This document shows, in pieces, positions 17,925 to 29,300 of a DNA stretch of 64,000 bases. The notes beneath the pieces are model-generated. The model had not been told where the DNA came from. It ran no database searches and was given only the letters and a program-made list of their open reading frames with translations. Numbering within the stretch: the first letter of the stretch is position 1; each line of letters starts with the position of its first letter. Position numbers and translations under genes: made by a program. The stretch lies in assembly GCF_023612095.1 (NCBI RefSeq), contig NZ_CP086235.1:517001-581000 (forward strand), in the 5' to 3' direction. Origin of the DNA: Cytobacillus firmus (GTDB lineage Bacteria; Bacillota; Bacilli; Bacillales; Cytobacillaceae).

Positions 17925-20104
17925 GTGTATTTATTGAAGAAAATTAGATTCATATTCTGTAAGTTAACAGTATTGTTTATGTTTATTTGTTTCCTGGGAA
18001 AGCCAGTAACACCTCTTGCGGAAGGAAGTGAAATTCCGTCTGATACAAAAGATCAAATGCAGATACCTCTAGAGGGTAAAGATATTGTTCCTCAGGAATT
18101 AATCGTGAAGTTTAAGTCGTCTGTATCAAGTGAAGAAAAAAACAACATACTTAAATCGGTTGATGCTATAGAAATCTCCTCATTAAAAAAAGGGGCGTTT
18201 TCATTAGTAAAAGTATCTGGAAACTTGGCTATTCAAGATGTTCTAAAAGTTATGAGGGGTTATAAGTTAATTGAATTTGCTGAACCTAATAGGCAAGTCA
18301 GAAATGCCTATATACCTCAGGATCCTCGTTATGGAGAACAATGGCATCTGGAAAAAATAAAGATGAAGGAGACCTGGAATCATACAATGGGCTCATCAGA
18401 TATAAAGGTAGCTGTAATTGATAGTGGAGTACAGCTTGACCATCCGGATTTAGCTGGGCGGCTGATTGATCCTTATGATGTGATTACAGGCAGTTCCACT
18501 TTCACTCCAGATGAACATGGGACCCATGTAGCAGGTATAATAGGGGCTAACCTAAACAATATCGGTGTAGCTGGGATCGCATCCAATATTACGATAATGC
18601 CGATTAATGTGTTTGAAGGTGATGCCGCAGATTTATTTAGCATTGTTGAAGCAATCCATTATGCGGCAGACAATGGTGCGGATATTATCAATATGAGCTT
18701 TTCCTCAAATGCCTATAGTCTTGTTATGGAACAAGCTATTGAATATGCAGATTCAAAAGGCGTCCTGCTTATTGCTGCAGCGGGAAATGAAGGCAGTGAA
18801 ACCAAGACGTACCCTGCAGCCTATGAGCCGGTTATAGCGGTTAGCGCAACTGACAGCAAGGACAAGCTAGCCAGTTTCTCCAATTATGGAAGCTATATCG
18901 ATATTTCGGCTCCTGGAAGCGGTATATTATCTACTGTTCCAAATGGTGTTTATGGATACATGAGTGGAACCTCAATGGCTGCACCTGTTGTTTCGGGAGT
19001 AGCAGCATTAATCTTATCAAGCAATCCAAAGTTAAATGCAGATGAAGTCAGGGAAATCATTCTTGCTTCCTCAGAAGATCTTGGTAGTCCGGGGAAGGAC
19101 ATTTACTTTGGAGCAGGTAGGATCGATGCGCTTAAAGCGATTATTAAGACATTACCGCCAAAGGATCTGCTGATTGTTTCTCATCCTGAGTTTTATATGA
19201 ATGGCAAGAATAAAAATATCATCTCAGTCAATGCGCCGTCCGGAAAAAAGGTGGGCCTCTATATTGAAAATTCCAATCGGCAGATGATAAAAAAATTGGC
19301 GGCTAAAGACAATTGGAGTGGCGGAGAGATTATCGCTGAATGGGATGGTAAACAGGGAAATGGCTTATACGCATATGGAGGCAGCTATAAAGTAATAGCA
19401 GCAATATCGGATGGTTCCACAAAAACTTTCCATACAGAGGATATAAAGATTATTGACCAAATCAACCCAGCTGTAAAACTGTCATCAAAAAAATAGTATT
19501 CTCCAAATCACAGATTGAGAATTTGAAAATACCAATTGAGGTAAATAAATATGGAATGATTACAGTAAGAATCTACAGTGAAGATGGAAGGGTCGTCCGA
19601 AATCTGGCACATAAAAATATAACCTCCCGGAAAATGAATATCTTATGGAATGGTAAAGATACTAAGGACAAGATTGTTAAAGATGGGACATACATTGTCA
19701 AAGTAATAATGGTAGATAAAAATAATAAAAAAGCGTCCAGGCAGAAGAAGATTGAGTTTCGGGGTGTTCCTGTTGAGCTAAAAGTTACTAAACAAAATAA
19801 AAAAAGGCTGCAGCCTATCGATTTAGTATTGATTTCCAGTTCAAATAAAAATAATTATATGAAGACAGCGAAGCAGGATAAAAATCTGGGAGGTAAGTAT
19901 TTATCGGAAACTCCTTTTTATCTCATGACCCCTGGACGAGAGTACCCTCAACAAGTAATGAGGAAGGAATTTCAGAAAAAATGGATGGGGGACTATAAAA
20001 CTCTTTCAGCTAACTTCTTCCTATACTATTCATTTTATAAAACTGGCAGTCCGGCAACTATAGTAATGGTAAATTTGAATGAAGTAAAAATAGGTAAATA
20101 TTAA
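17925..20104 (+). CDS. Secreted subtilisin-like protease, frameshifted near 19490
   Basis: GTG start with AGGGAAG upstream. The first frame gives 523 residues: signal peptide (~1-32), an inhibitor-I9/Fn3-like prodomain (~53-125), and an S8 peptidase domain (~135-385) with catalytic D166 (VIDSG), H198 (EHGTHVAG), oxyanion N288 (AAGNEG) and S350 (SGTSMAAP). A FlgD-like Ig repeat follows. The frame stops at 19494-19496 inside a seven-A run (19487-19493); adding one A continues it as IVFSKSQIENLKIPIEV through a second FlgD-like repeat and a ~75-residue tail ending 20104, about 726 residues in all. The gene lies just upstream of secA2 and could process exported wall proteins. Base-call error or true truncation cannot be told apart here. 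Confidence 0.85.
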
Positions 20105-20176
20105 CACTAAACCAAATAAAATCCTTTATATGATATAATTTCACTAGTATGTATATGCCTAACGGGAGAGAATAGA

Positions 20177-22558
20177 ATGATTACTAAAGTGAAACAAATA
20201 TTTGATAATAGTTCGAAAGAATTAAAAAGACTTTCCAAGCTTGTTGAAGAAATTAATAGGTTGGAAACTGTCTATGAACAGCTTTCCAATGGCCAGCTTC
20301 AGGCTAAAACCAGCTTCTTCAAAGAAGAATTAAAAAATGGAAAAACATTGGATGATATAAAGGCAGATGCATTTGCTTCTATAAGGGAAGCTGCAAGGAG
20401 AGTACTGGGCTTAAGGCATTATGATGTTCAGCTTATCGGAGGCTTAGTACTTCATAACGGATGCATAGCACAAATGAATACAGGAGAGGGAAAAACTCTT
20501 GTTGCCACTTTGGCAAGTTATCTCCATGCACTATCCGGAAAAGGGGTACACGTCATAACTGCCAATGAATACCTTGCTCGGCGTGATAAGGAACTTATGG
20601 GGCAGGTCCATGAATTTATGGGCCTGACTGTAGGCTTAAATATTTCACAGATGGATCCAGCTGAGAAAAAGGAAGCCTATAAAGCTGACATTACATATGG
20701 AACAGGTACAGAATTTGGTTTTGATTATCTAAGAGATAATATGGTTACATCCATAACGGATAAAGTGCAGAGAGAACTTCATTTTGCTATTGTTGATGAA
20801 ATAGACAGCATATTGATAGATGAAGCCCGCACCCCTTTAATTATTGCCAACAAAACTAGTGAGGGTGCGGACCTGTTTAATATTTCAGCTCTTATAATAA
20901 AGTCCTTTAAGGAAGCCGAAGATTATGAAATGGTTTCGGAATTGAAACAGGTTTTTCTGACAGAAAAGGGAGCATCTAAAATTGAAGCGGCTTTTGGAAT
21001 CGAAAACCTTTATGATGCTGATCATCAGGCCCTGCTTCATAATATTATGCAATCTCTTCGCGCCTCGGTACTCATGAAATTAGATGTGGATTATATTATT
21101 AAAGATGGAAAGATTATTTTAATAGATAAATATACGGGAAGAGTCATGGATGGCAGGACTTTCAGTGATGGTCTTCACCAGGCAATTGAGGCAAAGGAAG
21201 GCCTGGAAATAACAGAAGAAAATACAACACAGGCAACAATTACGGTTCAAAATTATTTTCGCATGTATAAAGGCCTATCTGGTATGACTGGAAGTGCCAT
21301 TCCTTCAAGACGCGAATTTCAGGAAACGTATAATTTAAACGTGATTACGATTCCACCCAATAAGCCGATCCAAAGACAAGATTTAGAAGACATGGTCTTT
21401 GTTGATTCAGTTTCCAAGTTTAGAAAAATTGTTGAGGAAGTAAAGAAATTTTATCAGTTGGGCCGTCCCGTGCTAATTGGGACAACGTCCATTGAACAGT
21501 CTGAAAAGCTGTCGGGTATATTGAAAGGGGCAAAAATACCCCATCAGCTGCTCAATGCAAAAACAGAAGAAGATGAAGCGAAAATCATTTCACTGGCTGG
21601 ACAAAAAGCCCAAGTGATGATAGCTACCAATATGGCAGGCCGCGGAACAGATATATTATTGGGTGAAGGAGTAAAAGAGCTGGGCGGACTCCATATTATT
21701 GGAACAGAAAAGCATGAAAGCAAACGAATAGACATGCAGCTTAGAGGAAGATCTGGAAGGCAGGGAGACCCAGGTTCTTCTCAATTTATTATTTCTTTGG
21801 AAGATGATCTGTTCCACTACTATGATGAAACTGAAAAAGAACGTTTCCAAGCTAAAATAAAGGCAAATGAAGAAAACCTAATTCTCTCTCCGGATCCTGT
21901 GAAATTTGTAAGCAGTGTCCAGGAGACTATTGAAAATATGTATTATTCCAGCCGGAGTCATCTCCTGAAGCTTGATTCCGTCCTTGACCAGCAGAGTAAA
22001 GTCGTATACTCAAACAGAGACAGAATCATAACCCTCCCGCCTGCGGAAATATTTGATGAGCTTTTAGATTATATGGAGAATTTTATTAATAGATCTGTGG
22101 GGTCCTATTTCTCTGAAGAGGAGGAACCCCGCAGTCCAGAAAGATTGATTCATGAACTGTCTCTTGTTTCAATTGATTTGGAATTGTCCCATGACAAGAT
22201 TGCAGATTTTGAGGAGAAGGAACTAACTGTGCTGATTCTGGACAAGTTTCAGGAAGTTCGCGAGTTCATTTTGTCTTACAAAGAGAATGAACCTCTTGGA
22301 ATCCAGCTAAAGCATTTCATTCTTCAGCATACAGACATGTATTGGATCCAGCATCTGGATCAGTTAAGCCATATGAGGGATGGAGTCCAGCTTAAAGGCT
22401 ATGGGCAGGAAGATCCCTACAGGCTATTCGAAAAAGAAGCTTTTGAAAGATTTAATGAGTTAATAAGCAAAATAGAGTCCAGCGTAAGCTTTAGTTTTAT
22501 GGAGTATCTGCAGAGTGAACAGGCTGCACAGATAGACAGTGGAGAGGAAGATGAGTAA
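20177..22558 (+). CDS. secA2: Accessory Sec ATPase SecA2
   Basis: 793 residues. SecA motor: [10 protein letters not shown] (Walker A, ~101-110), [17 protein letters not shown] (DEAD-type motif and linker), TGSAIPSR in place of the usual TGTA motif, GRGTDI and RGRSGRQGD (helicase motifs V and VI). The C-terminal zinc finger of housekeeping SecA is absent (the protein ends SGEEDE), as is usual for SecA2. SecA2 drives a chosen set of proteins through the SecYEG channel. The stop overlaps the next start (TAATG), so it is coupled to slaP. In the Bacillus cereus group this pair exports S-layer proteins; none is visible in this window. Confidence 0.92.
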   Translation: MITKVKQIFDNSSKELKRLSKLVEEINRLETVYEQLSNGQLQAKTSFFKEELKNGKTLDDIKADAFASIREAARRVLGLRHYDVQLIGGLVLHNGCIAQMNTGEGKTLVATLASYLHALSGKGVHVITANEYLARRDKELMGQVHEFMGLTVGLNISQMDPAEKKEAYKADITYGTGTEFGFDYLRDNMVTSITDKVQRELHFAIVDEIDSILIDEARTPLIIANKTSEGADLFNISALIIKSFKEAEDYEMVSELKQVFLTEKGASKIEAAFGIENLYDADHQALLHNIMQSLRASVLMKLDVDYIIKDGKIILIDKYTGRVMDGRTFSDGLHQAIEAKEGLEITEENTTQATITVQNYFRMYKGLSGMTGSAIPSRREFQETYNLNVITIPPNKPIQRQDLEDMVFVDSVSKFRKIVEEVKKFYQLGRPVLIGTTSIEQSEKLSGILKGAKIPHQLLNAKTEEDEAKIISLAGQKAQVMIATNMAGRGTDILLGEGVKELGGLHIIGTEKHESKRIDMQLRGRSGRQGDPGSSQFIISLEDDLFHYYDETEKERFQAKIKANEENLILSPDPVKFVSSVQETIENMYYSSRSHLLKLDSVLDQQSKVVYSNRDRIITLPPAEIFDELLDYMENFINRSVGSYFSEEEEPRSPERLIHELSLVSIDLELSHDKIADFEEKELTVLILDKFQEVREFILSYKENEPLGIQLKHFILQHTDMYWIQHLDQLSHMRDGVQLKGYGQEDPYRLFEKEAFERFNELISKIESSVSFSFMEYLQSEQAAQIDSGEEDE

Positions 22559-23427
22559 TGGGCATATTTCAAAAAAGGAAAAAATCAGCTGAAGCAGAAA
22601 GTCCAGCTCTTCAAAGAACGGAAGAAAAGCCTAAAATGACCTTATATTTTCATCCTGACATGGTTCTGACCAGTCAGGAAAAATATATTTTCCAGTTTTA
22701 TCATCAAAAGCTGCCGGAATTAAAGCCCAATCAGCTATCAATTTCTGGAGTTAAACTAGAAGAATATAACGATAGCTTAGTCGTTACAGCTTTTTTAAGA
22801 AATAGCTTAAATAAACCTGTTAAATTTGATAAATTAGACCTTCTTCTGCTCGATAGAAAGAATCAGCCATTTGCTAAAAAGACTTTTGACATGTACGAAC
22901 TTGTTGAAGTGCCTGCTATGACAAGTGTTCCCTGGAAGTTTTTCTTTGAAAATGAAGCTCGAATTACCGATGCAGTGCCAAGTAATGATGAATGGCGAAT
23001 CGCCTTTGAACTGAAGCAGGAAAAGAAAGGGCCTGCAAAGCCAAGACTGGAGTTAGAGGACAGTTGGGAAAAGCAGTTATCCCCTGAAAAGAAAAAGGAG
23101 CTTGAAGATATGATCAGAAATCTTCCCCATCTTAGTCCAGGGGAAGTTAACTTCATGGGGTTAGAGGCTAAATTCACTGAAGAGAGATCATTAGCTGTAT
23201 CAGTATTGATCCGGAACGGCAGCGAGAAAAATATATCGTTTGAGCAGCTTCCATTAATAGTTGAAGATGCTCAAGGTGATGTAATAAGCAAAGGAGGATT
23301 CAAGTTAACTGATTTTGAGGTGAAAGCTGGAACTTGTAAGCCGTGGACTTTTATCTTTCCATCTGACCTCATCCTAAAAGAGACGCCGGATTTGAGTACA
23401 TGGAAGATATACCCTCCAAAATCATAA
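22558..23427 (+). CDS. slaP: SlaP-like accessory Sec S-layer assembly protein (two SLAP domains)
   Basis: 289 residues starting on the A of the secA2 stop codon. After a basic start come two similar ~120-residue SLAP domains: residues ~25-145 (YFHPDMVLTSQEKYIFQF, LKPNQLSISGVKL, VVTAFLRNSLNKPV, VPWKFFF) and ~155-287 (LSPGEVNFMGLEAKF, LAVSVLIRNGSEKNI, CKPWTFIFP). SlaP is a cytoplasmic partner needed for SecA2-dependent secretion in Bacillus anthracis. No signal peptide or membrane segment is seen, in agreement. Confidence 0.85.
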   Translation: MGIFQKRKKSAEAESPALQRTEEKPKMTLYFHPDMVLTSQEKYIFQFYHQKLPELKPNQLSISGVKLEEYNDSLVVTAFLRNSLNKPVKFDKLDLLLLDRKNQPFAKKTFDMYELVEVPAMTSVPWKFFFENEARITDAVPSNDEWRIAFELKQEKKGPAKPRLELEDSWEKQLSPEKKKELEDMIRNLPHLSPGEVNFMGLEAKFTEERSLAVSVLIRNGSEKNISFEQLPLIVEDAQGDVISKGGFKLTDFEVKAGTCKPWTFIFPSDLILKETPDLSTWKIYPPKS

Positions 23428-23432
23428 ATAAA

Positions 23433-23455
23433 GCAAGCCATTTGGCTTGCTTTTT
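23433..23455 (+). terminator. Terminator after slaP
   Basis: GCAAGCCA / TGGCTTGC, perfect 8-bp stem with a two-base centre, followed by TTTTT; five bases after the slaP stop. Confidence 0.8.
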
Positions 23456-23460
23456 AGAGT

Positions 23461-23867
23461 TTATACGAAGTCTGGCCAGTTAACTTGTATTTCATCCCCG
23501 TCAATCTGTTCAAGGGTCCGATATTTTAATGGCAGAAGCAGTTCTTCTTCCTTGTTAAGAAAAGATTTGGCGATTTCAAAAGGAATGAGATCGTATTGAT
23601 CTTTCTTTTCGGCAATTAAGTAAGCGCCGGAAAGCTTTCCTTTTTCGTTAAATCCAGGGTAATAAAAGCCGGATAATAGGTTTTGTCGTTTGCTTCGAGG
23701 ACAGCTTTTGCTGTTACTTTTCCGCCATCTTCTTTTTCTACAGAGAGGTTGCTTGTGTTCTCCAATACTTTTATTGCCCACCCCTGTTTTTTATAGCCGC
23801 CTATCACTTTTGGGGGATTGGCGCTTAATTCCGATAGTAGATTGCTATTTGGTTCGTTCTTATCCAT
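23461..23867 (-). CDS. Small hypothetical protein convergent to slaP, frameshifted
   Basis: Minus-strand ATG at 23867 with GGAGGGAG a few bases upstream. The first frame reads MDKNEPNSNLLSELSANPPK ... TYYPAFITLD and then goes out of frame; the next frame continues FNEKGKLSGAYLIAEKKDQY to a stop at 23461. Adding one base in the short run at about 23650-23652 (AAA on the plus strand) restores about 135 residues. Soluble, charged, no signal peptide. No family recognised. Its position tail-to-tail with slaP may be coincidence. Confidence 0.6.
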
Positions 23868-24266
23868 ATCTTGTAATACTCCCTCCGATAAATCTCGTGA
23901 ATATTAGTCAAGTGTTAATTGAAGGCAAATGTCTTTAAATCGTACCATAATTGTAAAGTTTGTACAATTTTTTGCGTTCTATTTAAATTTAGTATAAGAT
24001 TTGCTTGATAACAATAATAAAATATTACCAAAAATTAGATGAATATTTAGCAAATTAAGGTTTTAGTCGGAAATATATGGATTTAAATTTCCATAAATTT
24101 CTTTATGGGTATAGTATTTGTAATTTAAATGTAAAATTGATGACTTTTACATAAATTTACTTGTGAAGTATGGGTAAAGATATGTTAATCTTAAACTTGA
24201 TAAAAAACTGCAGAATATTTTACAATAATTTCACATAAACTTTTTTAAATTTAGGAGGCTATTATA
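23868..24266. other. Divergent intergenic region upstream of galU
   Basis: About 400 bases, strongly AT-rich, between the minus-strand small gene and galU. It holds a WalR-like box at 24119-24135 (listed separately), several further TGTAA half-sites on both strands (for example 24145-24150) and the galU ribosome site AGGAGG at 24252-24257. No coding sequence seen. Confidence 0.5.
24119..24135 (+). promoter_or_regulatory. Putative WalR box upstream of galU
   Basis: TGTAAT - TTAAA - TGTAAA fits the WalR (YycF) consensus TGTWAH-N5-TGTWAH exactly, 132 bases before the galU start. WalRK controls cell-wall metabolism genes in Bacillus. Confidence 0.5.
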
Positions 24267-25151
24267 GTGCAAAAAGTAAAAAAAGCTATTATTCCGGCAG
24301 CAGGATTAGGGACCAGATTTTTGCCTGCAACTAAAGCGATGCCTAAGGAAATGCTACCAATCGTTGATAAGCCGACTATTCAATATATAGTAGAAGAAGC
24401 AATTGAGTCCGGAATTGAGGACATTATTATTGTTACTGGTAAAGGAAAGAGAGCAATTGAAGATCATTTTGACTACGCTCTTGAGCTAGAGGATAATCTG
24501 GTACGTAAAGAAAAATTTGATCTTCTTGAAAAAGTGCGGCGCTCTTCTCAGGTGGATATTCATTATATCCGTCAAAAAGAGCCAAAGGGTCTTGGACATG
24601 CTATTTGGTGCGCCCGAAAATTCATCGGCAATGAGCCATTTGCTGTTCTGCTTGGTGATGACATCGTTCAGGCTGAGACTCCTTGCTTGAAGCAGCTGAC
24701 TGATTTATATGAAAAAGTAAATTCATCAGTGATTGGAGTCCAGCAAGTTCCAAAGCAGGAAACAAACCGATACGGTATAATTGATCCGGTTAAACAAGAT
24801 GGAAGACTATACCAGGTGCGTAACTTTGTTGAGAAACCGGCAGTAGAAGATGCGCCTTCCAATGTAGCTATCATGGGAAGATACGTATTGACACCTGAGA
24901 TCTTTGACATTTTAGAGGGCCAGGAAACCGGTTCTGGCGGGGAAATTCAATTAACTGACGCCATCCAGAAACTAAATGGGTCTCAAAATGTATACGCCTA
25001 TGACTTCGAAGGTATCAGATATGATGTTGGAGAAAAATTCGGCTTTATTAAAACTACGATTGAAATGGCTTTAAATCGTGCTGACCTGCGCGAAGATTTG
25101 TTGAACTATCTTCAAGATGTAGTTGAAATCCAAGCTGTTTCAAAAAAATAG
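24267..25151 (+). CDS. galU: UTP-glucose-1-phosphate uridylyltransferase
   Basis: 294 residues, GTG start with AGGAGG nine bases upstream. Nucleotidyltransferase fold: [17 protein letters not shown] (UTP binding) near the N-terminus, [18 protein letters not shown] and FVEKP motifs, and the C-terminal [10 protein letters not shown]. It makes UDP-glucose from UTP and glucose-1-phosphate (GtaB in Bacillus subtilis), the donor for teichoic-acid glucosylation, glycolipid anchors and, through GalE, UDP-galactose. It opens the surface-polymer block, with a possible WalR site upstream and its own terminator downstream. Confidence 0.95.
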   Translation: MQKVKKAIIPAAGLGTRFLPATKAMPKEMLPIVDKPTIQYIVEEAIESGIEDIIIVTGKGKRAIEDHFDYALELEDNLVRKEKFDLLEKVRRSSQVDIHYIRQKEPKGLGHAIWCARKFIGNEPFAVLLGDDIVQAETPCLKQLTDLYEKVNSSVIGVQQVPKQETNRYGIIDPVKQDGRLYQVRNFVEKPAVEDAPSNVAIMGRYVLTPEIFDILEGQETGSGGEIQLTDAIQKLNGSQNVYAYDFEGIRYDVGEKFGFIKTTIEMALNRADLREDLLNYLQDVVEIQAVSKK

Positions 25152-25172
25152 CGAGCTTGCCATAATGCAGGG

Positions 25173-25206
25173 AATAAGACTGTCAGTTTAAACAGGCAGT
25201 CTTATT
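25173..25206 (+). terminator. Terminator after galU
   Basis: AATAAGACTG pairs with CAGTCTTATT across a 14-base loop, followed by CTTTGTTTT. Confidence 0.75.
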
Positions 25207-25310
25207 CTTTGTTTTACCTGTAAGTGTTTATATTGTATCCTGTATAAGGGTGAACTATAGGACTGATATTAATATAAAGAAAAAAATCTCTAAGATATGA
25301 AGGTGATGAA

Positions 25311-26285
25311 ATGATCTTAGTTATCGGCGGTGCCGGTTATATTGGGTCACATATTGTGAAAGAACTACTGGAACAGGGAAGAGATGTAATCGTTTTAGAT
25401 AACCTTACAACAGGGAAACGGGATGCCGTGGATCCGCGGGCAGAGTTAATCGAGGCGGATTTAAGCGATAGGAAAGTTCTGAAGGAATTATTTCAGTCGA
25501 AACCTATAGAAGCTGTCATGCATTTTGCAGCAAACAGCCTTGTTGGAGAGTCAGTTAACAAACCCTATAAATATTACGAGAATAATGTCGGCAAGACGAT
25601 CATCTTGCTGGAGGAAATGAAAGAAGCGAATATTAACAACTTTGTTTTTTCCTCCACTGCAGCGGTATACGGAATTCCTGAAACCGATTTAATTAGTGAA
25701 GATCTTGCGACTAAACCGATTAACCCTTATGGGCGTTCAAAGTTAATGGTAGAGCATATTTTGGAAGATGCTTTTCAGGCTCATGGATTAAATTATGTCA
25801 CGCTCCGCTACTTCAATGCTGCTGGTGCATACCATACGGGTGAAATTGGAGAATCCCATGATCCCGAAACACATTTAATCCCAATCATTTTAGGTCATTT
25901 ACTTGGTGAGAGAGAGTCAATCTCTGTTTTTGGAACCGATTATCCTACACAGGATGGAACATGCATACGAGATTATATACATGTAAGCGATCTGGCATCT
26001 GCCCACATTCTGGCTGTAGATGCTTTAATTGATAAGAAAGTGGACAGAAGAGTTTACAATCTGGGAAATGGTGCAGGATACTCAGTTAAAGAAGTAATTG
26101 AAGCATGTCAGGAAGTAACCGGCATCCAGGCAAATGTTGTTGAAAGTCCAAGGCGTGCCGGAGATCCGGCAGTACTTGTAGCTTCTTCAAAAAAGATTAG
26201 AGATGAACTAAACTGGGCTGCGAAATATGACCTTAATGCCATTATTTCAAGTGCCTGGAATTGGCATAAAAATAGAACTTATTAA
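25311..26285 (+). CDS. galE: UDP-glucose 4-epimerase
   Basis: 324 residues; AAGGTGATG just before ATG. Short-chain dehydrogenase fold with NAD-binding GGAGYIGSH (residues 6-14), SSTAAVYG (catalytic Ser/Thr) and the YGRSK YxxxK pair. Family enzymes interconvert UDP-glucose and UDP-galactose, or the N-acetyl sugars in some members. Lying between galU and the teichoic-acid transferases, it probably supplies UDP-Gal or UDP-GalNAc for surface glycans. It is followed after 31 bases by the GT2-TagF gene and likely shares its transcript. Confidence 0.93.
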   Translation: MILVIGGAGYIGSHIVKELLEQGRDVIVLDNLTTGKRDAVDPRAELIEADLSDRKVLKELFQSKPIEAVMHFAANSLVGESVNKPYKYYENNVGKTIILLEEMKEANINNFVFSSTAAVYGIPETDLISEDLATKPINPYGRSKLMVEHILEDAFQAHGLNYVTLRYFNAAGAYHTGEIGESHDPETHLIPIILGHLLGERESISVFGTDYPTQDGTCIRDYIHVSDLASAHILAVDALIDKKVDRRVYNLGNGAGYSVKEVIEACQEVTGIQANVVESPRRAGDPAVLVASSKKIRDELNWAAKYDLNAIISSAWNWHKNRTY

Positions 26286-26316
26286 TTGAAACAGTGAGAA
26301 AAGAAAGGGATGTTCC

Positions 26317-29300
26317 ATGATTGAACCACGTCCTAAAGTCAGTGTAATTGTACCTGTCTATAATGTTGAGAAGTATCTGGAAGAATGTTTGGATTCAATT
26401 GCTGCACAAACATTAACTGAAATAGAAGTTATTATGGTTAACGATGGGTCGACAGATTCAAGCGGAGAGATAATGGATCGCTATGATGAAATGTACCCTC
26501 ACTTTAAAGCATACCATAAGCCTAATGGCGGCTTAGGTCATGCCAGAAATTACGGCGTTCAATTTGCAAAAGGTGAGTACCTCGTCTTTATCGATTCTGA
26601 TGATTATGTAACCAGGAACGCATACAGGATGATGTATGAATCTGCAATTGAAACAGGATCTGACATTGTTATTGGAAATGTAAAAAGATTTAATTCTACT
26701 AAAGAGTTTGCTTCAGGCCTCCATAAAAAGGTCTTTAAAGAAACTATTCTCAATACCCATATTACAAAAAATATGGAGCTTATATACGATACAACTGCTT
26801 GGAATAAATTGTTTAAGAAGTCATTTTGGGATCAGCATCAATTTAAATTTCCAGAAGGCATATTATATGAAGATTTGCCGGTAACGATCCCTGCTCACTT
26901 TCTTTCGTCATCAACAGATGTTCTGGGAGATGTAATCTATTACTGGCGTGCAAGGGATGGCGGTGATCGCTCCATTACGCAGCAGCGTGACCAAATAGTG
27001 AACTTTACCGACCGTCTGGCAGTACTGAAGATGGTAGATGCCTTCTTTGATAAAATGGATATTCAAGGCGAACTTCGCGAAATGAAGGAATATAAAGCAC
27101 TCAGCTTGGATATTCTTTTATATTTGAATGGTCTGGATGAAGTAGGGGAGGAGTTTCTTGATGTATTTGTGCAGGAAGTCTCTCAGTATCTGGAAGATAT
27201 TCCTCCTCAAGTGATTAATCGATTAAATGCGATCGACCGGCTGAAGTATTATTTTGTAAAACAAGGTGACAAAGAAAAACTTCTTGAAGTTATACAATTT
27301 CAGAAGAACGAAATGAAAACAACCAAGGTTATCAAAAAGGGTAATCATTACTATGGAGATTATCCTTTTAGAAGCCAGCTGCCTGAATCACTTTACAGGA
27401 TGGATGATGAGCTGCAGGTTGTAAGGAAAATTGAAGCTGCCAAGTGGGCTGGAAGCAAACTTACAATCAAAGGATATAATTATATCAGCAAAATGGATAT
27501 GAAAAAGAAAAAACAGGTTAAGCTTGAAAGCTATCTATTAAATCCTGAAACAGGTGAGAAGGTTACAATTCCAGCTGAAGTCTCAGTTAGAAAAGATATT
27601 ACCTTTAAAAAGGGTATCCGGATCAGCAAAAGAAGCCCTCTGAAAAGGCTTTATAATTATGATTGGTCAGGTTATGAGCTTGAGATTGACTTCGCTAACC
27701 AGGACATATCCGATTTGGGAAAGGGCAAGCTTGAGCTTTGGTTTCAACTCACCGTCGATAATATTATGCGCGAATTCAGAGCAGGCGGTCCAATAGCAGG
27801 TAAGAAGCCGAGACCAACATACAACACTGGGACAGGGCAAAGGGTATTCCCTAAATATAATAAGGCCTGGGATTTAGTGATTGAAGCGGATGTACTGTCT
27901 TCTGTTATTAATGAGCTGCACATCAAAGATGATCAGATCCATATTAATGGACAGACTATTTATGATGTTGATCGTTCAATGCTGACCTTGGTGAACTATT
28001 CGAGGGGATCAAGAATTGACTTTCCGCTATCAAAAGCATCAAATGTCAATAAGCATGGGGTCGACTTGGCTGGAAATGAATACAGTGCAACAGTGCCAGT
28101 CGGCTTGATAAACGATGAAGAGCAGGCTAACAAGTGGATTGGGTATATTAAGCATGAAGGCGAATTAATGCCGTTAACAGTACTGAATTATATAAAAAAG
28201 AGCAGTGCTCCATACGGGCAGAAAGAAATACGAATTCAAACAAGCCCTGCAGGGAACTTAAGTATTAATTTCCAAAATGTATCCCCTTATCTTGATGAAT
28301 TGAAATTTTCAGATAATAAGTTGTGCTTTAATATTGAAGTATACAATAAATTCTTTAACATATTTGAGAAAATTGATGAAATACAAGTACTTCTTAAGCA
28401 CTCTGAAAGCGGCAAAACATATGCAATCCCATACAAAACCCGGGATGCCGGTTCGTATAAATATTTGGACTGTGAATTTGATCTTCTCAGTGAAAAAGGT
28501 TTAGCCCTTATGGATGTGGGAATATGGAAGCTTTATCTGGAAGCCTCTGGTAATGACAACCATGAGCCAAATTTAGTAAGAAAAAGGGTACGTCTTGATA
28601 AGAAAGATATTAAATTCGATAAACATATTGTCTCTGGAATTAAATTAATTCCGTTTAAAACAAGGGAGGGCAATTTCGCAATAAAATCCGTTCTTCATTG
28701 GGATTGGATTGAAAGAGGTCCCCGCCGCCAGGAGGTAATTAAAAAGGTATTATATCCCTTATTCAGATACTTGCCTATGAAAAAGAAAACGGTAGTATTC
28801 GAAAGTTTTTGGGGGAAATCTTATAGTGATAATCCGCGTGCCATCTATGAAGAGATGGAGAAAAACGGTATGGATTATAACTATATTTGGATTTTAAATA
28901 ATGAAAATACTGATATAGAAGGAAGAGGCAAAGCAGTCCGGAAAAATTCCTTGAAGTATTATTATTACCTGGCAACCGCGAAGTATTTTATTAACAATGC
29001 TAACTTCCCTGACTTCTACGAAAAACGGGATGGGGCAATAGAAGTCCAAACTCTTCATGGTACACCGCTTAAAACCATGGGTCTGGATGTGCCGGGAGAA
29101 ATCGATACTGAAGAGAAAAGGAATAATTTCTTACGCAGATGCGGAAGATGGGATTATCTAATATCCACGAGTGATTATGTGACGAATCTCACCAGAAGAT
29201 GCTTCTTATACGAAAAAGAGATGCTCGAAGTAGGATTTCCTAGAAATGATAAGTTGTTCCGGCATGATAATGAGAAAGACATCATGAATCTGAAGGAAAA

